Shown: positions 1-8,321, numbered from the stretch's first letter. The stretch: DNA of 12,494 nucleotides from Candidatus Bruticola papionis (GCA_002407045.1 DHKB01000020.1:1-12494); one strand, 5' to 3'. Numbers and translations are program-made. The notes: a model not told the origin generated them from the letters alone.

Positions 1-194
1 GCAGGAGCCGCAGGAGCGGCCTGACGCATAGGCTGAGCAGGAGCCGCAGGAGCGGCTTGGCGCATTGGCTGAGCCGGAGCGCCAGCAAGAGCGGCCTGGC
101 GCATTGGCTGAGCGGGAGTGCCAGCAGGAGCGGCCTGACGCATTGGCTGAGCGGGAGTGCCAGCAGGAGCGGCTTGGCGCATTGGCTGAGCAGG
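1..194 (-). repeat. Tandem 36/39-bp coding repeats
   Basis: At least five direct repeats of 36 or 39 bp lie inside the minus-strand gene and run off the window. Each encodes AQPMRQAAPA followed by GTP, GAP or AP. Two adjacent copies near 107-185 are almost identical at the DNA level, including third codon positions, which suggests recent expansion by slippage or unequal recombination. All length changes are multiples of three, so the reading frame is kept, which supports the minus-strand coding call. Confidence 0.85.
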
Positions 195-413
195 AGCCGC
201 AGCCGAGTTGCCACTTTCATGTAAATGCTCATTATGGAGAGCTTCATCTTCGTCTTCAGCCATAAGCTCGGCAACGACTTCATCGTAGCACTGTTTGCAC
301 CAGAAGCTGCCCTCTATTTCATCATTTCTATAAGCTACTTCTCCGGCAGCGATACGTTTTTCACAACCATCACAGACTATCTCTTTATCTGGTACGAACT
401 CAACTAATGCCAT
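1..413 (-). CDS. Zinc-ribbon-like protein with Pro/Ala/Gln tandem repeats (C-terminus cut by window edge)
   Basis: I read this minus-strand frame by hand; it stays open from an ATG at 413 to the window edge, giving 137 residues without a stop. The first 45 residues carry two CxxC pairs, CDGC (14-17) and FWCKQC (cysteines 39 and 42), spaced as in a small treble-clef or LIM-like zinc ribbon. An acidic stretch follows (AEDEDEA near 52-58), then a His/Glu patch (HNEHLHE, 60-66). From about residue 72 the protein is built of tandem 12-13 residue repeats around PAQPMRQAAPA; at least five copies are visible. No signal peptide or membrane segment is seen. The ribosome binding site is weak (an AAGGG about 16 bases before the ATG). 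The zinc-ribbon reading rests on the cysteine spacing; the function is unknown. The reverse strand of the repeats also gives a short open frame, but it is stopped upstream and has no recognisable domain. Confidence 0.8.
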   Translation of the reverse strand, partial: MALVEFVPDKEIVCDGCEKRIAAGEVAYRNDEIEGSFWCKQCYDEVVAELMAEDEDEALHNEHLHESGNSAAAPAQPMRQAAPAGTPAQPMRQAAPAGTPAQPMRQAALAGAPAQPMRQAAPAAPAQPMRQAAPAAP

Positions 414-865
414 GGCCCACTAAGCTTACCCTTAAAAAAATATATCCAGAACAGACTCCCCACCCGTAGTCTGCTTTAAGTGTTCATCAACTTATAGTAT
501 AACGCTTCTTCACCGCCGATACTCATTATTTGCTATACAAAAAAAGTTAAGTACTACCTAAGAAATAAAGTACTGGAAGCTTTTCATTTCTAGCCAATAA
601 GAACCGGCCCGCACTCGAACTTCGGCGGTGTACTGATAGCTGAACACAAGCATATAACCAGCCACATCCGCTAAGCTCAATAGCTAAAACGTCTGTTATT
701 TTTTTTACAAATTTATCTGCTTACCTGCTTTATAAGTGGCCAATTTAACCACCCCTAAGGTTGTAAAGGGAAAGAGTTATCAAAGGAGAAGTTTTCCAGC
801 CGCTTTTTTAAGAGTTTAAATTTAAGTATTTTTTGTAATATTCCCTACTCCATTGGAGGTTTTTT
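414..865. other. Divergent intergenic region between the repeat-protein gene and metG
   Basis: No convincing coding frame is present. The minus-strand leader contains a hairpin, CAGACT (452-457) with AGTCTG (468-473), flanked by CTTAAA (431-436) and TTTAAG (475-480), which can extend the pairing. A minus-strand -10-like TATACT lies at 501-496, without a good -35. Just before metG there is a TAATAT and an A/T-rich run (about 815-845), but no clean sigma-70 promoter. I looked for a T-box (conserved GGTGGTACCGCG-type sequence) upstream of metG and did not find one. No tRNA was recognised. Confidence 0.6.
496..501 (-). promoter_or_regulatory. Possible -10 element for the repeat-protein gene
   Basis: The minus strand reads TATACT here, five of six matches to the sigma-70 -10 consensus, about 83 bases before the ATG at 413. 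The expected -35 position has no good TTGACA match, so this is a weak call. If used, the leader would include the hairpin at 431-480. Confidence 0.3.
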
Positions 866-2521
866 ATGTCAGCCAATATCTTAGTAAGCGTAGCTTGGCC
901 GTACGCCAACGGCGGGCTCCACTTAGGACACGTGGCTGGTTGCTATTTGCCAGCCGACATTTTTGCTCGCTATCATCGTATGAGCGGCGACAAAGTGCTC
1001 ATGGTTTCCGGTACCGACGAACACGGCACTCCTATTACCATTAGTGCCAACCGAGAGGGCGTAACTCCAGCAGAAATCGCTCAGCGTTATCATGATGTTA
1101 TAGCTAAAAGTCTCGACGATCTTCACGTTCAATGGGAGCTTTTCACTAGCACCAGAACTGAAAATCATCGCGAAATAGTACAAAAGATCTTTATGGATCT
1201 GTATGAAAAAGGTTATATCTACTTGCAAACGCAAGAACAACTTTACTGCCCGGAAGACAAAACGTTCTTGCCAGATCGTTATGTAGAAGGAAAGTGCCCT
1301 TACTGCGGAGCCGAGAAAGCCCGTGGAGATCAATGCGACGCTTGCGGTCGTACCTTCGACGCTAAAGAGCTGATTGAGCCAAAGTGTAAATTGTGCGGTG
1401 CCAAGCCGATCATCAAGGAAACCGAGCATTTCTTCTTTAAGTGGTCAGCCTTCAATGATCGAATTTTAGAATGGCTTAAAGATAAGCACTTCCGCCCCAA
1501 CGTACTCAATTTTACCAATAATTATTTGCACGAAGGCTTAAAAGATTCGGCTATTACTCGCGATATGGAGTGGGGCATTCCTGTGCCAGTACCCGGATAT
1601 GAGCACAAACGCATTTACGTTTGGTGGGAAGCTGTTATTGGTTATTTGTCAGCTAGCATTCAGTGGTCTAAAGAGCAAGGACAGCCTGATTTATGGAAAG
1701 ATTGGTGGAAAAATCCCGAAGCCAAGTCTTACTACTTTATCGGTAAAGACAATATTCCGTTCCACTCTATTCGCTGGCCTGCCGTACTTATGGGTATTGG
1801 CGGATTAAATTTACCTTATGATATTCCCGCTAACGAATTTCTAAATTTGGAAGGTCGCAAGCTCTCTACTTCCAACAATTGGGCAGTTTGGCTTGATGAT
1901 TACTTAAAAGAATACGATCCTGATCCCTTACGTTACGTATTAACTGCAATTGCTCCAGAGACTTCCGATAGTGACTTCTCTTGGGCCGAATTCTTGCGCC
2001 GCAATAACGACGAATTGGTCGGATGGTGGGGCAATTTAGTTAATCGCAGTATTTCCTTCACCAACAAACATTTCCAGGGTGAAGTTCCCGAAGCTGAGTT
2101 TAACGAAGAGGACAGAGAAATTATCGCCCGCTCCAAAGAAACTTTTGCTAAAGTCGGTCAGCTCATTAGCGAATGTCAGTTTAAGCAAGCTTTGGCTGAA
2201 GCTATGGAATTAGCCAGAGAAGGCAACCGCTATTTCGATTCCCAGGCTCCTTGGAAAGAAGTAAAAGTTGATAAGCAGCGTACTGGTGCCATTATGGCTA
2301 CTATGGTTCAGCTTATTGCCAACTTGAGAGTTATGCTCCATCCTTTCTTGCCTGATACTTGCACTAAATTGCATTCCATTTTAGGTTTGCCTGGCGAAGG
2401 CAAAGATGTAAAATGGGAGCTCTTTGAAATTAAACCCGGCCATAAACTGGGCCAAGCTACTCCTCTCTTCAAAAAACTCGATCCTTCCATCGTAGAAACT
2501 GAAAGAGCTAAGCTCGGCTAA
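866..2521 (+). CDS. metG: Methionyl-tRNA synthetase
   Basis: Class I aminoacyl-tRNA synthetase that attaches methionine to tRNA-Met in the cytoplasm. The HIGH motif is HLGH at residues 19-22, preceded by WPYANG. The zinc-binding insertion has three CxxC pairs (C144/C147, C157/C160, C174/C177). The KMSKS loop reads KLSTS (332-336), within a segment (EGRKLSTSNNWAVW) typical of the E. coli/archaeal-type MetG branch; it is followed by PDPLRY and by the RRNNDELV-WGNLVNR anticodon-domain motifs. At 551 residues it lacks the C-terminal Arc1p/EMAP-like tRNA-binding domain found in longer MetG proteins, as in many bacteria. The start is the ATG with a strong GGAGGT (855-860) five bases upstream. It is transcribed alone and ends at a shared bidirectional terminator. 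Confidence 0.97.
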   Translation: MSANILVSVAWPYANGGLHLGHVAGCYLPADIFARYHRMSGDKVLMVSGTDEHGTPITISANREGVTPAEIAQRYHDVIAKSLDDLHVQWELFTSTRTENHREIVQKIFMDLYEKGYIYLQTQEQLYCPEDKTFLPDRYVEGKCPYCGAEKARGDQCDACGRTFDAKELIEPKCKLCGAKPIIKETEHFFFKWSAFNDRILEWLKDKHFRPNVLNFTNNYLHEGLKDSAITRDMEWGIPVPVPGYEHKRIYVWWEAVIGYLSASIQWSKEQGQPDLWKDWWKNPEAKSYYFIGKDNIPFHSIRWPAVLMGIGGLNLPYDIPANEFLNLEGRKLSTSNNWAVWLDDYLKEYDPDPLRYVLTAIAPETSDSDFSWAEFLRRNNDELVGWWGNLVNRSISFTNKHFQGEVPEAEFNEEDREIIARSKETFAKVGQLISECQFKQALAEAMELAREGNRYFDSQAPWKEVKVDKQRTGAIMATMVQLIANLRVMLHPFLPDTCTKLHSILGLPGEGKDVKWELFEIKPGHKLGQATPLFKKLDPSIVETERAKLG

Positions 2522-2539
2522 GTTGCAATAGTTTATATA

Positions 2540-2625
2540 AAAAATAAGGCTTCGATCCTATCATTCATGGTAGGGACGATATGTACCCAGGATTCTGGGT
2601 ACATATCAGATCGGGCCTTATTTTT
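2540..2625. terminator. Branched bidirectional terminator between metG and pepF
   Basis: An outer 11-bp stem pairs AAAAATAAGGC (2540-2550) with GCCTTATTTTT (2615-2625) and continues with CGATC (2553-2557)/GATCG (2609-2613). Inside are two hairpins: a short one (2558-2562/2569-2573, one G-U pair) and a perfect 12-bp stem (2579-2590/2595-2606) with loop GATT. T-runs occur on both outer flanks, so it can end transcription of the convergent metG and pepF in either direction. A three-way-junction shape is unusual for a simple intrinsic terminator. Confidence 0.85.
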
Positions 2626-2629
2626 TTAC

Positions 2630-4588
2630 CTAAAATCCACGCTCGCTGGGATCGATAAAGTCATCCTCATCTTGACCGTCCCAGCCATCGTCGTCAGCGT
2701 CGCCCCAACCTTTGCTATCATCCCATGAATCTTCATCAGTATAGTCGTCAGCAACTACTTCATCCGAAGGAGCTTCCGGACCCTTAAGTTCTTGGGCTAA
2801 AGCTTTAGCTTTCTCGACGTTAGCAGCAATTAAATTGCAACCTTCTTGCCAAAATTCGCGGCTATCAATATCGATATCTAATTTAGCCAAAAGCTGGCGC
2901 GGACTCTGAGCGCCTCCCGAAGCCAAGAATTGAATATATTTTTGCTTAAAAGCCTCACCTTCGCGGTGATACCTAGCAAATAAGCTATAAACGAGCAATT
3001 CTCCGAAAGCATAGGCATAGACATAGAACGGAGTGTAGACAAAATGGGGCACATATAACCAAGTGATGGCATGGTCGGCGCCCAAGTAAAGCGAGTCTTG
3101 AAACATTTCGCCAATAGATTGCTGCCAAATAGCGTTAAGACGCTCTAAAGAAAGTTCACCTTCTTTAGCTCTAGAAGCAAAAGCTCTTTGCTCAAAAGTA
3201 TACATAGCTACTTGACGGAAAACTGTGGCAAAAGAGTCTTCTATTTTGGAAGCCAACAAAGCTAGCTTGTCTTTAGTTGTATGTAAATTGTTAAAGAGCT
3301 TCTCAAAGACGATCATTTCCGCAAAGGTGCTAGCCGTTTCAGCTAAAGGTAAGACGGGATGATAATCAAAATAATTTTGTTTGGAAGCTAATAGATCATG
3401 TAAACCGTGGCCAAGCTCGTGAGCCATAGTCTGAACGTCGCGAGAAGAACCTGTATAATTAAGCATTACGTAAGGATGAAGTGTGGGCACAAGGCCAGCA
3501 CAGAAAGCGCCACCGCGTTTTCCTTCAGCGACTTTGGCATCGATCCAATTGTTGGCAAAGAATTTTTCTGCCATGGCTTTGAATTGGGGATCAAATTCTC
3601 CAAACGCTTCCAAAACGATTTCCTTGGCTTGTGCGTAGGAAACGTTTTCTTTAACTTCTCCCAAAGGGGCATAGCGATCGTAATGGTAGAGCTGAGGTAA
3701 ATCTAAAAGTTCGGCTTTTAAGCGATAATATTCGGCAACGATATTATAATTTGACTTTACAACGTCGACGACCATATCAACAGTAGAATCATCTAATTCA
3801 TTGGCAGAGTTACGGCTGCTTTCCGGACGTGTATAACCGCGCAACTTGTCTTTAGTAAGTTTATCGAGCAAAAGAGTATTGTAAGTAAAATGAATAGGAT
3901 GGGCATTAGCCTTAAGCACATCGGAAAGCACTTCTGCCGAACGACGGCGCACGGCTCTATCTGGATCATGAGATAAAGCCAACAATTCACTTTGAGTAAG
4001 TTCACGCTTTTGGCCATTTAACTCTATGGGAAAGGTCAACCTAGAAATAAGTTCACCAAATAAACGGCGGAAAGCGCGACTGCCACTATTGGCAGTTTGC
4101 TCTAATAATTTTTCTTCTACTTCACTGAGAGAATGTTTCTGTGTACGGCGCAAATCTTCGATAAAATGTTTATACTGAGCCAACGAAGGCGCTTCTTTGA
4201 GCTTACCCCAATTGTCATCAGTTATTTTGCCTAATTCCAATTCAAAGAACAGCAAATCAGTAAAAATTTCGCTGATTCTTTCACTACAATGCTGGCTCAG
4301 AGCGCCGACTGTTTCGTTTTTGCTTTCTACAGCAAAACGTAAATCAGCATAAGCGGATGGCAAAGTAAGTAAAACATTGATTTGTTCATAATCGGCCATA
4401 GCTTGTGCCAATTGCTCAGCTTGATAACGACCGGAGAGAATAATTTCTCGCCAATTGGCAATAAATTGCTGGGCTAGTTCGGCACCTTTATGCAAATCGG
4501 CTTCTATTTTAGGGTCATTATCACTAGCATAAAGATCCGACAAATTCCAACTTGGTAATACTTCAGCACATTCTTTGTTTTCTTCCAT
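2630..4588 (-). CDS. pepF: Oligoendopeptidase F (M3 family) with acidic C-terminal tail
   Basis: Zinc metallopeptidase of the M3B/PepF family that cleaves short peptides in the cytoplasm. The zinc site is HELGH (390-394); the third ligand is probably E417 in LAETAST. The family-typical TPFYVYAYAFGELL segment and the N-terminal WNLSDLY are present, and no signal peptide is seen. The last 49 residues (about 604-652) are not part of the usual fold: 21 are Asp or Glu, with Trp spaced through them (SWDD, GWGD, GWDG). A GTG two codons upstream (4594) is an alternative start; I chose ATG 4588 because the AGGT element about nine bases upstream fits it better. It lies 80 bases downstream of the thioesterase gene, so it may be last in that operon or have its own promoter in the gap. 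Confidence 0.93.
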   Translation of the reverse strand: MEENKECAEVLPSWNLSDLYASDNDPKIEADLHKGAELAQQFIANWREIILSGRYQAEQLAQAMADYEQINVLLTLPSAYADLRFAVESKNETVGALSQHCSERISEIFTDLLFFELELGKITDDNWGKLKEAPSLAQYKHFIEDLRRTQKHSLSEVEEKLLEQTANSGSRAFRRLFGELISRLTFPIELNGQKRELTQSELLALSHDPDRAVRRRSAEVLSDVLKANAHPIHFTYNTLLLDKLTKDKLRGYTRPESSRNSANELDDSTVDMVVDVVKSNYNIVAEYYRLKAELLDLPQLYHYDRYAPLGEVKENVSYAQAKEIVLEAFGEFDPQFKAMAEKFFANNWIDAKVAEGKRGGAFCAGLVPTLHPYVMLNYTGSSRDVQTMAHELGHGLHDLLASKQNYFDYHPVLPLAETASTFAEMIVFEKLFNNLHTTKDKLALLASKIEDSFATVFRQVAMYTFEQRAFASRAKEGELSLERLNAIWQQSIGEMFQDSLYLGADHAITWLYVPHFVYTPFYVYAYAFGELLVYSLFARYHREGEAFKQKYIQFLASGGAQSPRQLLAKLDIDIDSREFWQEGCNLIAANVEKAKALAQELKGPEAPSDEVVADDYTDEDSWDDSKGWGDADDDGWDGQDEDDFIDPSERGF

Positions 4589-4668
4589 CTTCACACTACC
4601 TACGCTTGCTTTTTGCCGCCCTTTAATACGAACGGCCTCTTATACTCTTATAAAGTGGGGCTCAAAAA

Positions 4669-5052
4669 CTAATCCAAAACGTGTTTATCCAAAACGAAGC
4701 ATGTAAAGCTACCTTTAAAAACTTCTACATCTCCACGCTTGCAACTAACTTCAACTATGCGTTTCTTCCCTGCCTCACCAACAACTTTAGCGTGAGCTTC
4801 AACAATTTCACCAACTTGGCAAGGTTTTAAAAAGCGCGTCTCGGCAGCGCCAAGCACAACATTAGGATCGTTGACAGCCAACATGGCAGCGTAGTCGGCT
4901 AAACCAAAAATAAAGCCACCATGAACTAAACCGCGAACATCGGCACTCATATTTTGTGTCAAAGTTAAGTTGACAACAGCTTCACCCTCTCCTAATTGCA
5001 CAACTTGACCACAAAGTTGCTTATCGATACCTAAATGAGTTTTTATTTCCAT
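4669..5052 (-). CDS. Hotdog-fold thioesterase (PaaI-like)
   Basis: A 127-residue single hotdog domain, probably hydrolysing an acyl-CoA thioester in the cytoplasm. The active-site region reads GLVHGGFIFGLADYAAM, with HGG at 44-46 and the acidic residue D53, the arrangement seen in PaaI/4HBT proteins. The central helix, the ETRFLKP strand and the C-terminal strands match the length and order of the family. A longer frame begins at a TTG (5064), but a perfect GGAGGT (5062-5057) lies inside that extension, four bases before this ATG, so the ATG at 5052 is the real start. It begins 25 bases after the dsbD stop, so the two are probably co-transcribed. The substrate cannot be read from sequence. 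Confidence 0.88.
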   Translation of the reverse strand: MEIKTHLGIDKQLCGQVVQLGEGEAVVNLTLTQNMSADVRGLVHGGFIFGLADYAAMLAVNDPNVVLGAAETRFLKPCQVGEIVEAHAKVVGEAGKKRIVEVSCKRGDVEVFKGSFTCFVLDKHVLD

Positions 5053-5056
5053 ATTT

Positions 5057-5062
5057 ACCTCC
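5057..5062 (-). promoter_or_regulatory. Ribosome binding site fixing the thioesterase start
   Basis: The minus strand reads GGAGGT, complementary to the 16S rRNA 3' end, four bases before ATG 5052. Because it would be coding if translation began at the in-frame TTG 5064, it decides for the shorter protein. Confidence 0.85.
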
Positions 5063-5077
5063 AAAATAGATCATAAT

Positions 5078-6967
5078 CTATTTCACATATGATTTTACAA
5101 TATTGACAGTTAAAATTTCCGGCAAGATAACAGGTTCAGACTGATTATGTGCCTCATAATAAACATAAAGAGGTACACCGCTGCGACCGTAAGTACGCAA
5201 AGCTTCAGTTATTTCTTCATTGCGCTTTGTCCAGTCTGCTTTCAGAAAAACTATACCACGTTCTCGAAAAAGCTCTTTTATTTCCGGACTTGCCAGAACA
5301 GTTCTTTCATTAACTTGGCAAGTCAAGCACCAGTCGGCGCCAAAATCGATAAAGACAGAACGTCCTTGACTTAAAGCTTTTTGCACGGCTTGAGGAGACC
5401 AAATTGCAACTTTTTGGCCATTATAAGCTTCAGTTGCTAGATTCTTGGTAGGCTGAATATTTGTAGCATTTGTACAAGCCCAATATATAGTGAAAAGACA
5501 AAGAGCTGAAATAACACATATAAGAATCCAGGCTATTTTGGAATTTTTTAAAGCCAAACGTCCATAAATCCAAGCAGCTAACGAAGCCAAAACTAAAGCA
5601 ACTAACAAAGCTATAGCTCCAGTTAAGCTAGTTTGTTTGGCAAATACCCAAATAAAATACACACAAGCAAAAGCTAAAGGAAAGGCTAAAAATTGCTTGA
5701 CAGTTTCCATCCAATAGCCAGGTTTAGGCAAATAGCGCAAAAAAGATGGCCAAGAAGCCAAAGCTGCATAAGGCAAGGCCATACCTAGTGCCAAAAATGT
5801 AAAAATTATCAATGATATGTAGAAAGGTTCCGCAAACGAGAACCCCAAAGCCGATCCCATAAAAGGAGCTGTGCAAGGAGTAGCGGCCACTACTGTTAGT
5901 ATTCCACTCAAAATGGCACTAACGGCCTTAGGCTGATTTTGTTCTAGACTACCCAGCCTAGTTAAACTAAGGCCAAATTCAAAAACGCCCCACATATTCA
6001 AAGCAATTAAGAAAAACAACAACGTAAGGCCGGCCACAAAAGCAGGATATTGCATTTGGAAGCCCCATCCTAGCTCACGCCCCCCCGCCTTAAAAACAAT
6101 CATAACAAAGGCCACAGTCCAAAAACTTAATAAAATTCCTAAAGAAAACCAAGCGGATGCTTTAAAACTTTGCCCACCTTGCTTGGCTCCTTGAGCTTGC
6201 TCTATAAGGCTAAACACCTTTAAAGATAATACGGGAAAAACACAAGGCATAAAGTTTAAGATGATGCCACCTAAAAAAGCGCCAGCAGCATAGAGAATCA
6301 CTTTTAGCCATTTCCCCACCAATATTGTTTTTAATTGCCTAGAATTGACGTTGGTAGAATTAGTTTTATGCAAAGGGAGTGCGACTGCATAGGTTTCTTT
6401 TATGCCTTGGCTTAAAGTTTGTTGCATGAGTTGGTTATACAACTCAAACTGTGAATGTATAAACTGAACTGATTCAGTTTGTAACAAAATTTGCCCAGGA
6501 TGGCAGCCGCTTTCATTGCAATCGAGCCAGCTAACCTCAGCACTAATTGGTGGAATTTTGGACCAAGATGAAGAAGCTAAAAAGCGATAGATGACAGCCA
6601 CTTGTCCTTCATAACCAGAAATATTTTCGCCGAGGAATTTTAACTGTCGAGGGGAAGGCCAAATAGCTTCCACAAAGTTTATGCCAGCTGGCAATTTCCA
6701 TTTTACAGTTGTCGGTAAGCCATCTTCTCCTCCACTACGTCCATAGATATGGCTTCCTTCTGGAATATCAAAAATTAAAGCTAGCTCAAAAGTTTCTCCC
6801 TTATTAAACTTTCCCTCAGAAGGACAATACAAAGTAACTTTAGTTTGATTAGCACTATTTTGAGCAAATTTTTTAGGCCACGCTTGAGCAGAAGTTAAAG
6901 AAATAGTCCAAAATAAAAGAGCTACTATAAGCAAACAGACTAATCTAGCAAGGCTATTTAATTTCAT
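5078..6967 (-). CDS. dsbD: Thiol:disulfide interchange protein DsbD, three-domain
   Basis: Inner-membrane electron shuttle that carries reducing equivalents from cytoplasmic thioredoxin to extracytoplasmic partners. An N-terminal signal segment (hydrophobic about 8-24, AQA near 27-29) is followed by the DsbD-alpha domain, whose WLDCNESGCHPG motif carries C150 and C155. The membrane domain begins near 220 and has the two redox cysteines in NFMPCVFP (C242) and ATPCTAPFMG (C365), with about eight hydrophobic helices. The C-terminal thioredoxin domain has the active site DWCLTCQ (C547/C550) and a cis-Pro loop (SGVPLYVYY). All six expected redox cysteines are present at 629 residues, so the protein looks functional. 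The cysteine spacing in the alpha domain (C-x4-C) is ScsB/DsbD-like. GGAGGGAG lies about nine bases before the ATG. It is first in a minus-strand group with the thioesterase and perhaps pepF. Confidence 0.95.
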   Translation of the reverse strand: MKLNSLARLVCLLIVALLFWTISLTSAQAWPKKFAQNSANQTKVTLYCPSEGKFNKGETFELALIFDIPEGSHIYGRSGGEDGLPTTVKWKLPAGINFVEAIWPSPRQLKFLGENISGYEGQVAVIYRFLASSSWSKIPPISAEVSWLDCNESGCHPGQILLQTESVQFIHSQFELYNQLMQQTLSQGIKETYAVALPLHKTNSTNVNSRQLKTILVGKWLKVILYAAGAFLGGIILNFMPCVFPVLSLKVFSLIEQAQGAKQGGQSFKASAWFSLGILLSFWTVAFVMIVFKAGGRELGWGFQMQYPAFVAGLTLLFFLIALNMWGVFEFGLSLTRLGSLEQNQPKAVSAILSGILTVVAATPCTAPFMGSALGFSFAEPFYISLIIFTFLALGMALPYAALASWPSFLRYLPKPGYWMETVKQFLAFPLAFACVYFIWVFAKQTSLTGAIALLVALVLASLAAWIYGRLALKNSKIAWILICVISALCLFTIYWACTNATNIQPTKNLATEAYNGQKVAIWSPQAVQKALSQGRSVFIDFGADWCLTCQVNERTVLASPEIKELFRERGIVFLKADWTKRNEEITEALRTYGRSGVPLYVYYEAHNQSEPVILPEILTVNIVKSYVK

Positions 6968-7067
6968 AAATTTAAGCTCCCTCCATTCCTAAATTCACTT
7001 GAAGCAGGGCACTTTGCTCTATGGACGAAAACAAACGGAACTTTTCAAGGCGGAGTTTTCCATTATC

Positions 7068-8306
7068 ATGTCCAAATCTATGCGTCTGACAGATCAGGCC
7101 TTTAGCGCTCTGCGCCTCAATCCTCCGTGTCAAGCAGAAAATATCGACAAAGCACGAGCTTTACTTGTTCAGGCAGAACAAGAAGCCTCGTCTTGCCGAG
7201 ACTATATTCAGCTAGGGCTGGCTTACTTAGAACTTGGCCAAAGTGAAGATGCCTCCAAAGCTTTCAGCCAAGCCGCTCAAAAAGATTCTAAAAATCCATC
7301 TGTGCTGCTATTTGCCGCTTTAGCCTCGATAGACAGCGACAAATTTGAACAAGCTCAAGCCTTTTTGGATGATTTGCATAAAGTCTCTCCAGATAATCAA
7401 GCCGCTCCCACAGCTCAGGCTTTGCTTTTTTTGCGTCAAGGTATGATCGACAAAGTTCTAGAGATCATCTATCCACAAAAAGGCAATTTTGACTTAACTG
7501 TTTCTCCTCCAGTATTGTCCAGATTTGCTGTAGCTATCGAAGAATATATTCTTCCTAAAGAGCTCCCTGAAATTGAAGCCAATTGGGATAAAGGCTTAAA
7601 ATATCATACTGGAGATATTGCCGAAGCTAAAAGCTCCGATCATGATGCATTAGTAACAGATGACAAATCTGATAATTCTTCAGAAGTTTCCGAGCAAGAC
7701 AGCAGTAAAAACAAGTCTCAAGAAACAAAGGAACATAAAACCTCGCTTCTTGCCGGTTTTATGCCTGGAGAAGCTTCTTCTTTAGCCTCCAAAGGCAGCT
7801 ATCGTTTGCAAAGATGCTGGGAGTTGGCTCCGGAAAAAAGGTTGGAAGAAATTAAAAAGGCTAAGCAAGAACTCAGTGAAGCTTATGCAAAAAATCCTAA
7901 CATTCCGCAGCTAGCTTACGACTTGGGAGAAGCTTGTTTAGGAAATATAGAATTTGGTCATCTACCAGGGCAAAGGATCAATTCGGAAGAGGTTGAGGCT
8001 TTGCGTCAAGCGGCTATATATTTTCAAGATGCTCTCAAGGAAAATGAAGAAAACGCTTATACTCTTCACTATATAGCCAGAACTGCACTACTGCTCAAAG
8101 AGTATAAAAAAGCTGAAGAAGCTTGGAAATTAGCCTTAAAATATTTTGAAAAACTTCCGGAAGCGAATTACGGCTTGGCCCAGCTTTACACTATAAAAAA
8201 AGATTTTGCCAAAGCACATCAATATATGACACTTTCGCTAATGTCTGATTTGCAACTTTTGCGTGATCGATACAGCGACTTAAAGCAAATTTGGGAAAAA
8301 AGTTAA
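7068..8306 (+). CDS. TPR-repeat protein, two repeat blocks with charged linker
   Basis: A 412-residue protein with tetratricopeptide repeats and no signal peptide or membrane helix, so probably a cytoplasmic protein-binding scaffold. The N-terminal block has at least two TPR units (about 44-77, YIQLGLAYLELGQSEDASKAF, and about 78-111). A low-complexity Ser/Asp/Glu/Lys linker spans about 187-226. The C-terminal block has two or three more units (about 310-400, including LLKEYKKAEEAWKLALKYF). The frame can be extended to a TTG at 6999, but nothing resembling a ribosome binding site precedes it; AAGGCGGAG (7047-7055) lies 12 bases before the ATG chosen here. It is divergent from dsbD across 100 bases and about 98 bases upstream of the next gene, which has its own promoter. 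Its partner is not identifiable. Confidence 0.85.
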   Translation: MSKSMRLTDQAFSALRLNPPCQAENIDKARALLVQAEQEASSCRDYIQLGLAYLELGQSEDASKAFSQAAQKDSKNPSVLLFAALASIDSDKFEQAQAFLDDLHKVSPDNQAAPTAQALLFLRQGMIDKVLEIIYPQKGNFDLTVSPPVLSRFAVAIEEYILPKELPEIEANWDKGLKYHTGDIAEAKSSDHDALVTDDKSDNSSEVSEQDSSKNKSQETKEHKTSLLAGFMPGEASSLASKGSYRLQRCWELAPEKRLEEIKKAKQELSEAYAKNPNIPQLAYDLGEACLGNIEFGHLPGQRINSEEVEALRQAAIYFQDALKENEENAYTLHYIARTALLLKEYKKAEEAWKLALKYFEKLPEANYGLAQLYTIKKDFAKAHQYMTLSLMSDLQLLRDRYSDLKQIWEKS

Positions 8307-8321
8307 CTTTTGCGCCTTATA

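Noticed and set aside
65..265. Plus-strand ORF of 66 residues over the repeats
   Set aside because: It mirrors the repeats on the opposite strand, is closed upstream by a stop at 29-31 and has no ribosome binding site or domain. The minus-strand frame has a zinc-ribbon head and continues through all copies.
414..865. T-box or other riboswitch upstream of metG
   Set aside because: The conserved T-box sequence and an antiterminator/terminator pair were not found; no other riboswitch core was recognised.
923..1429. Minus-strand ORF of 168 residues inside metG
   Set aside because: It lies entirely within the well-supported metG frame, and its translation shows no domain or ribosome binding site.
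6999..7067. TTG-initiated extension of the TPR protein by 23 residues
   Set aside because: No ribosome binding site precedes the TTG, and the added residues show no TPR pattern; AAGGCGGAG upstream of ATG 7068 fits better.
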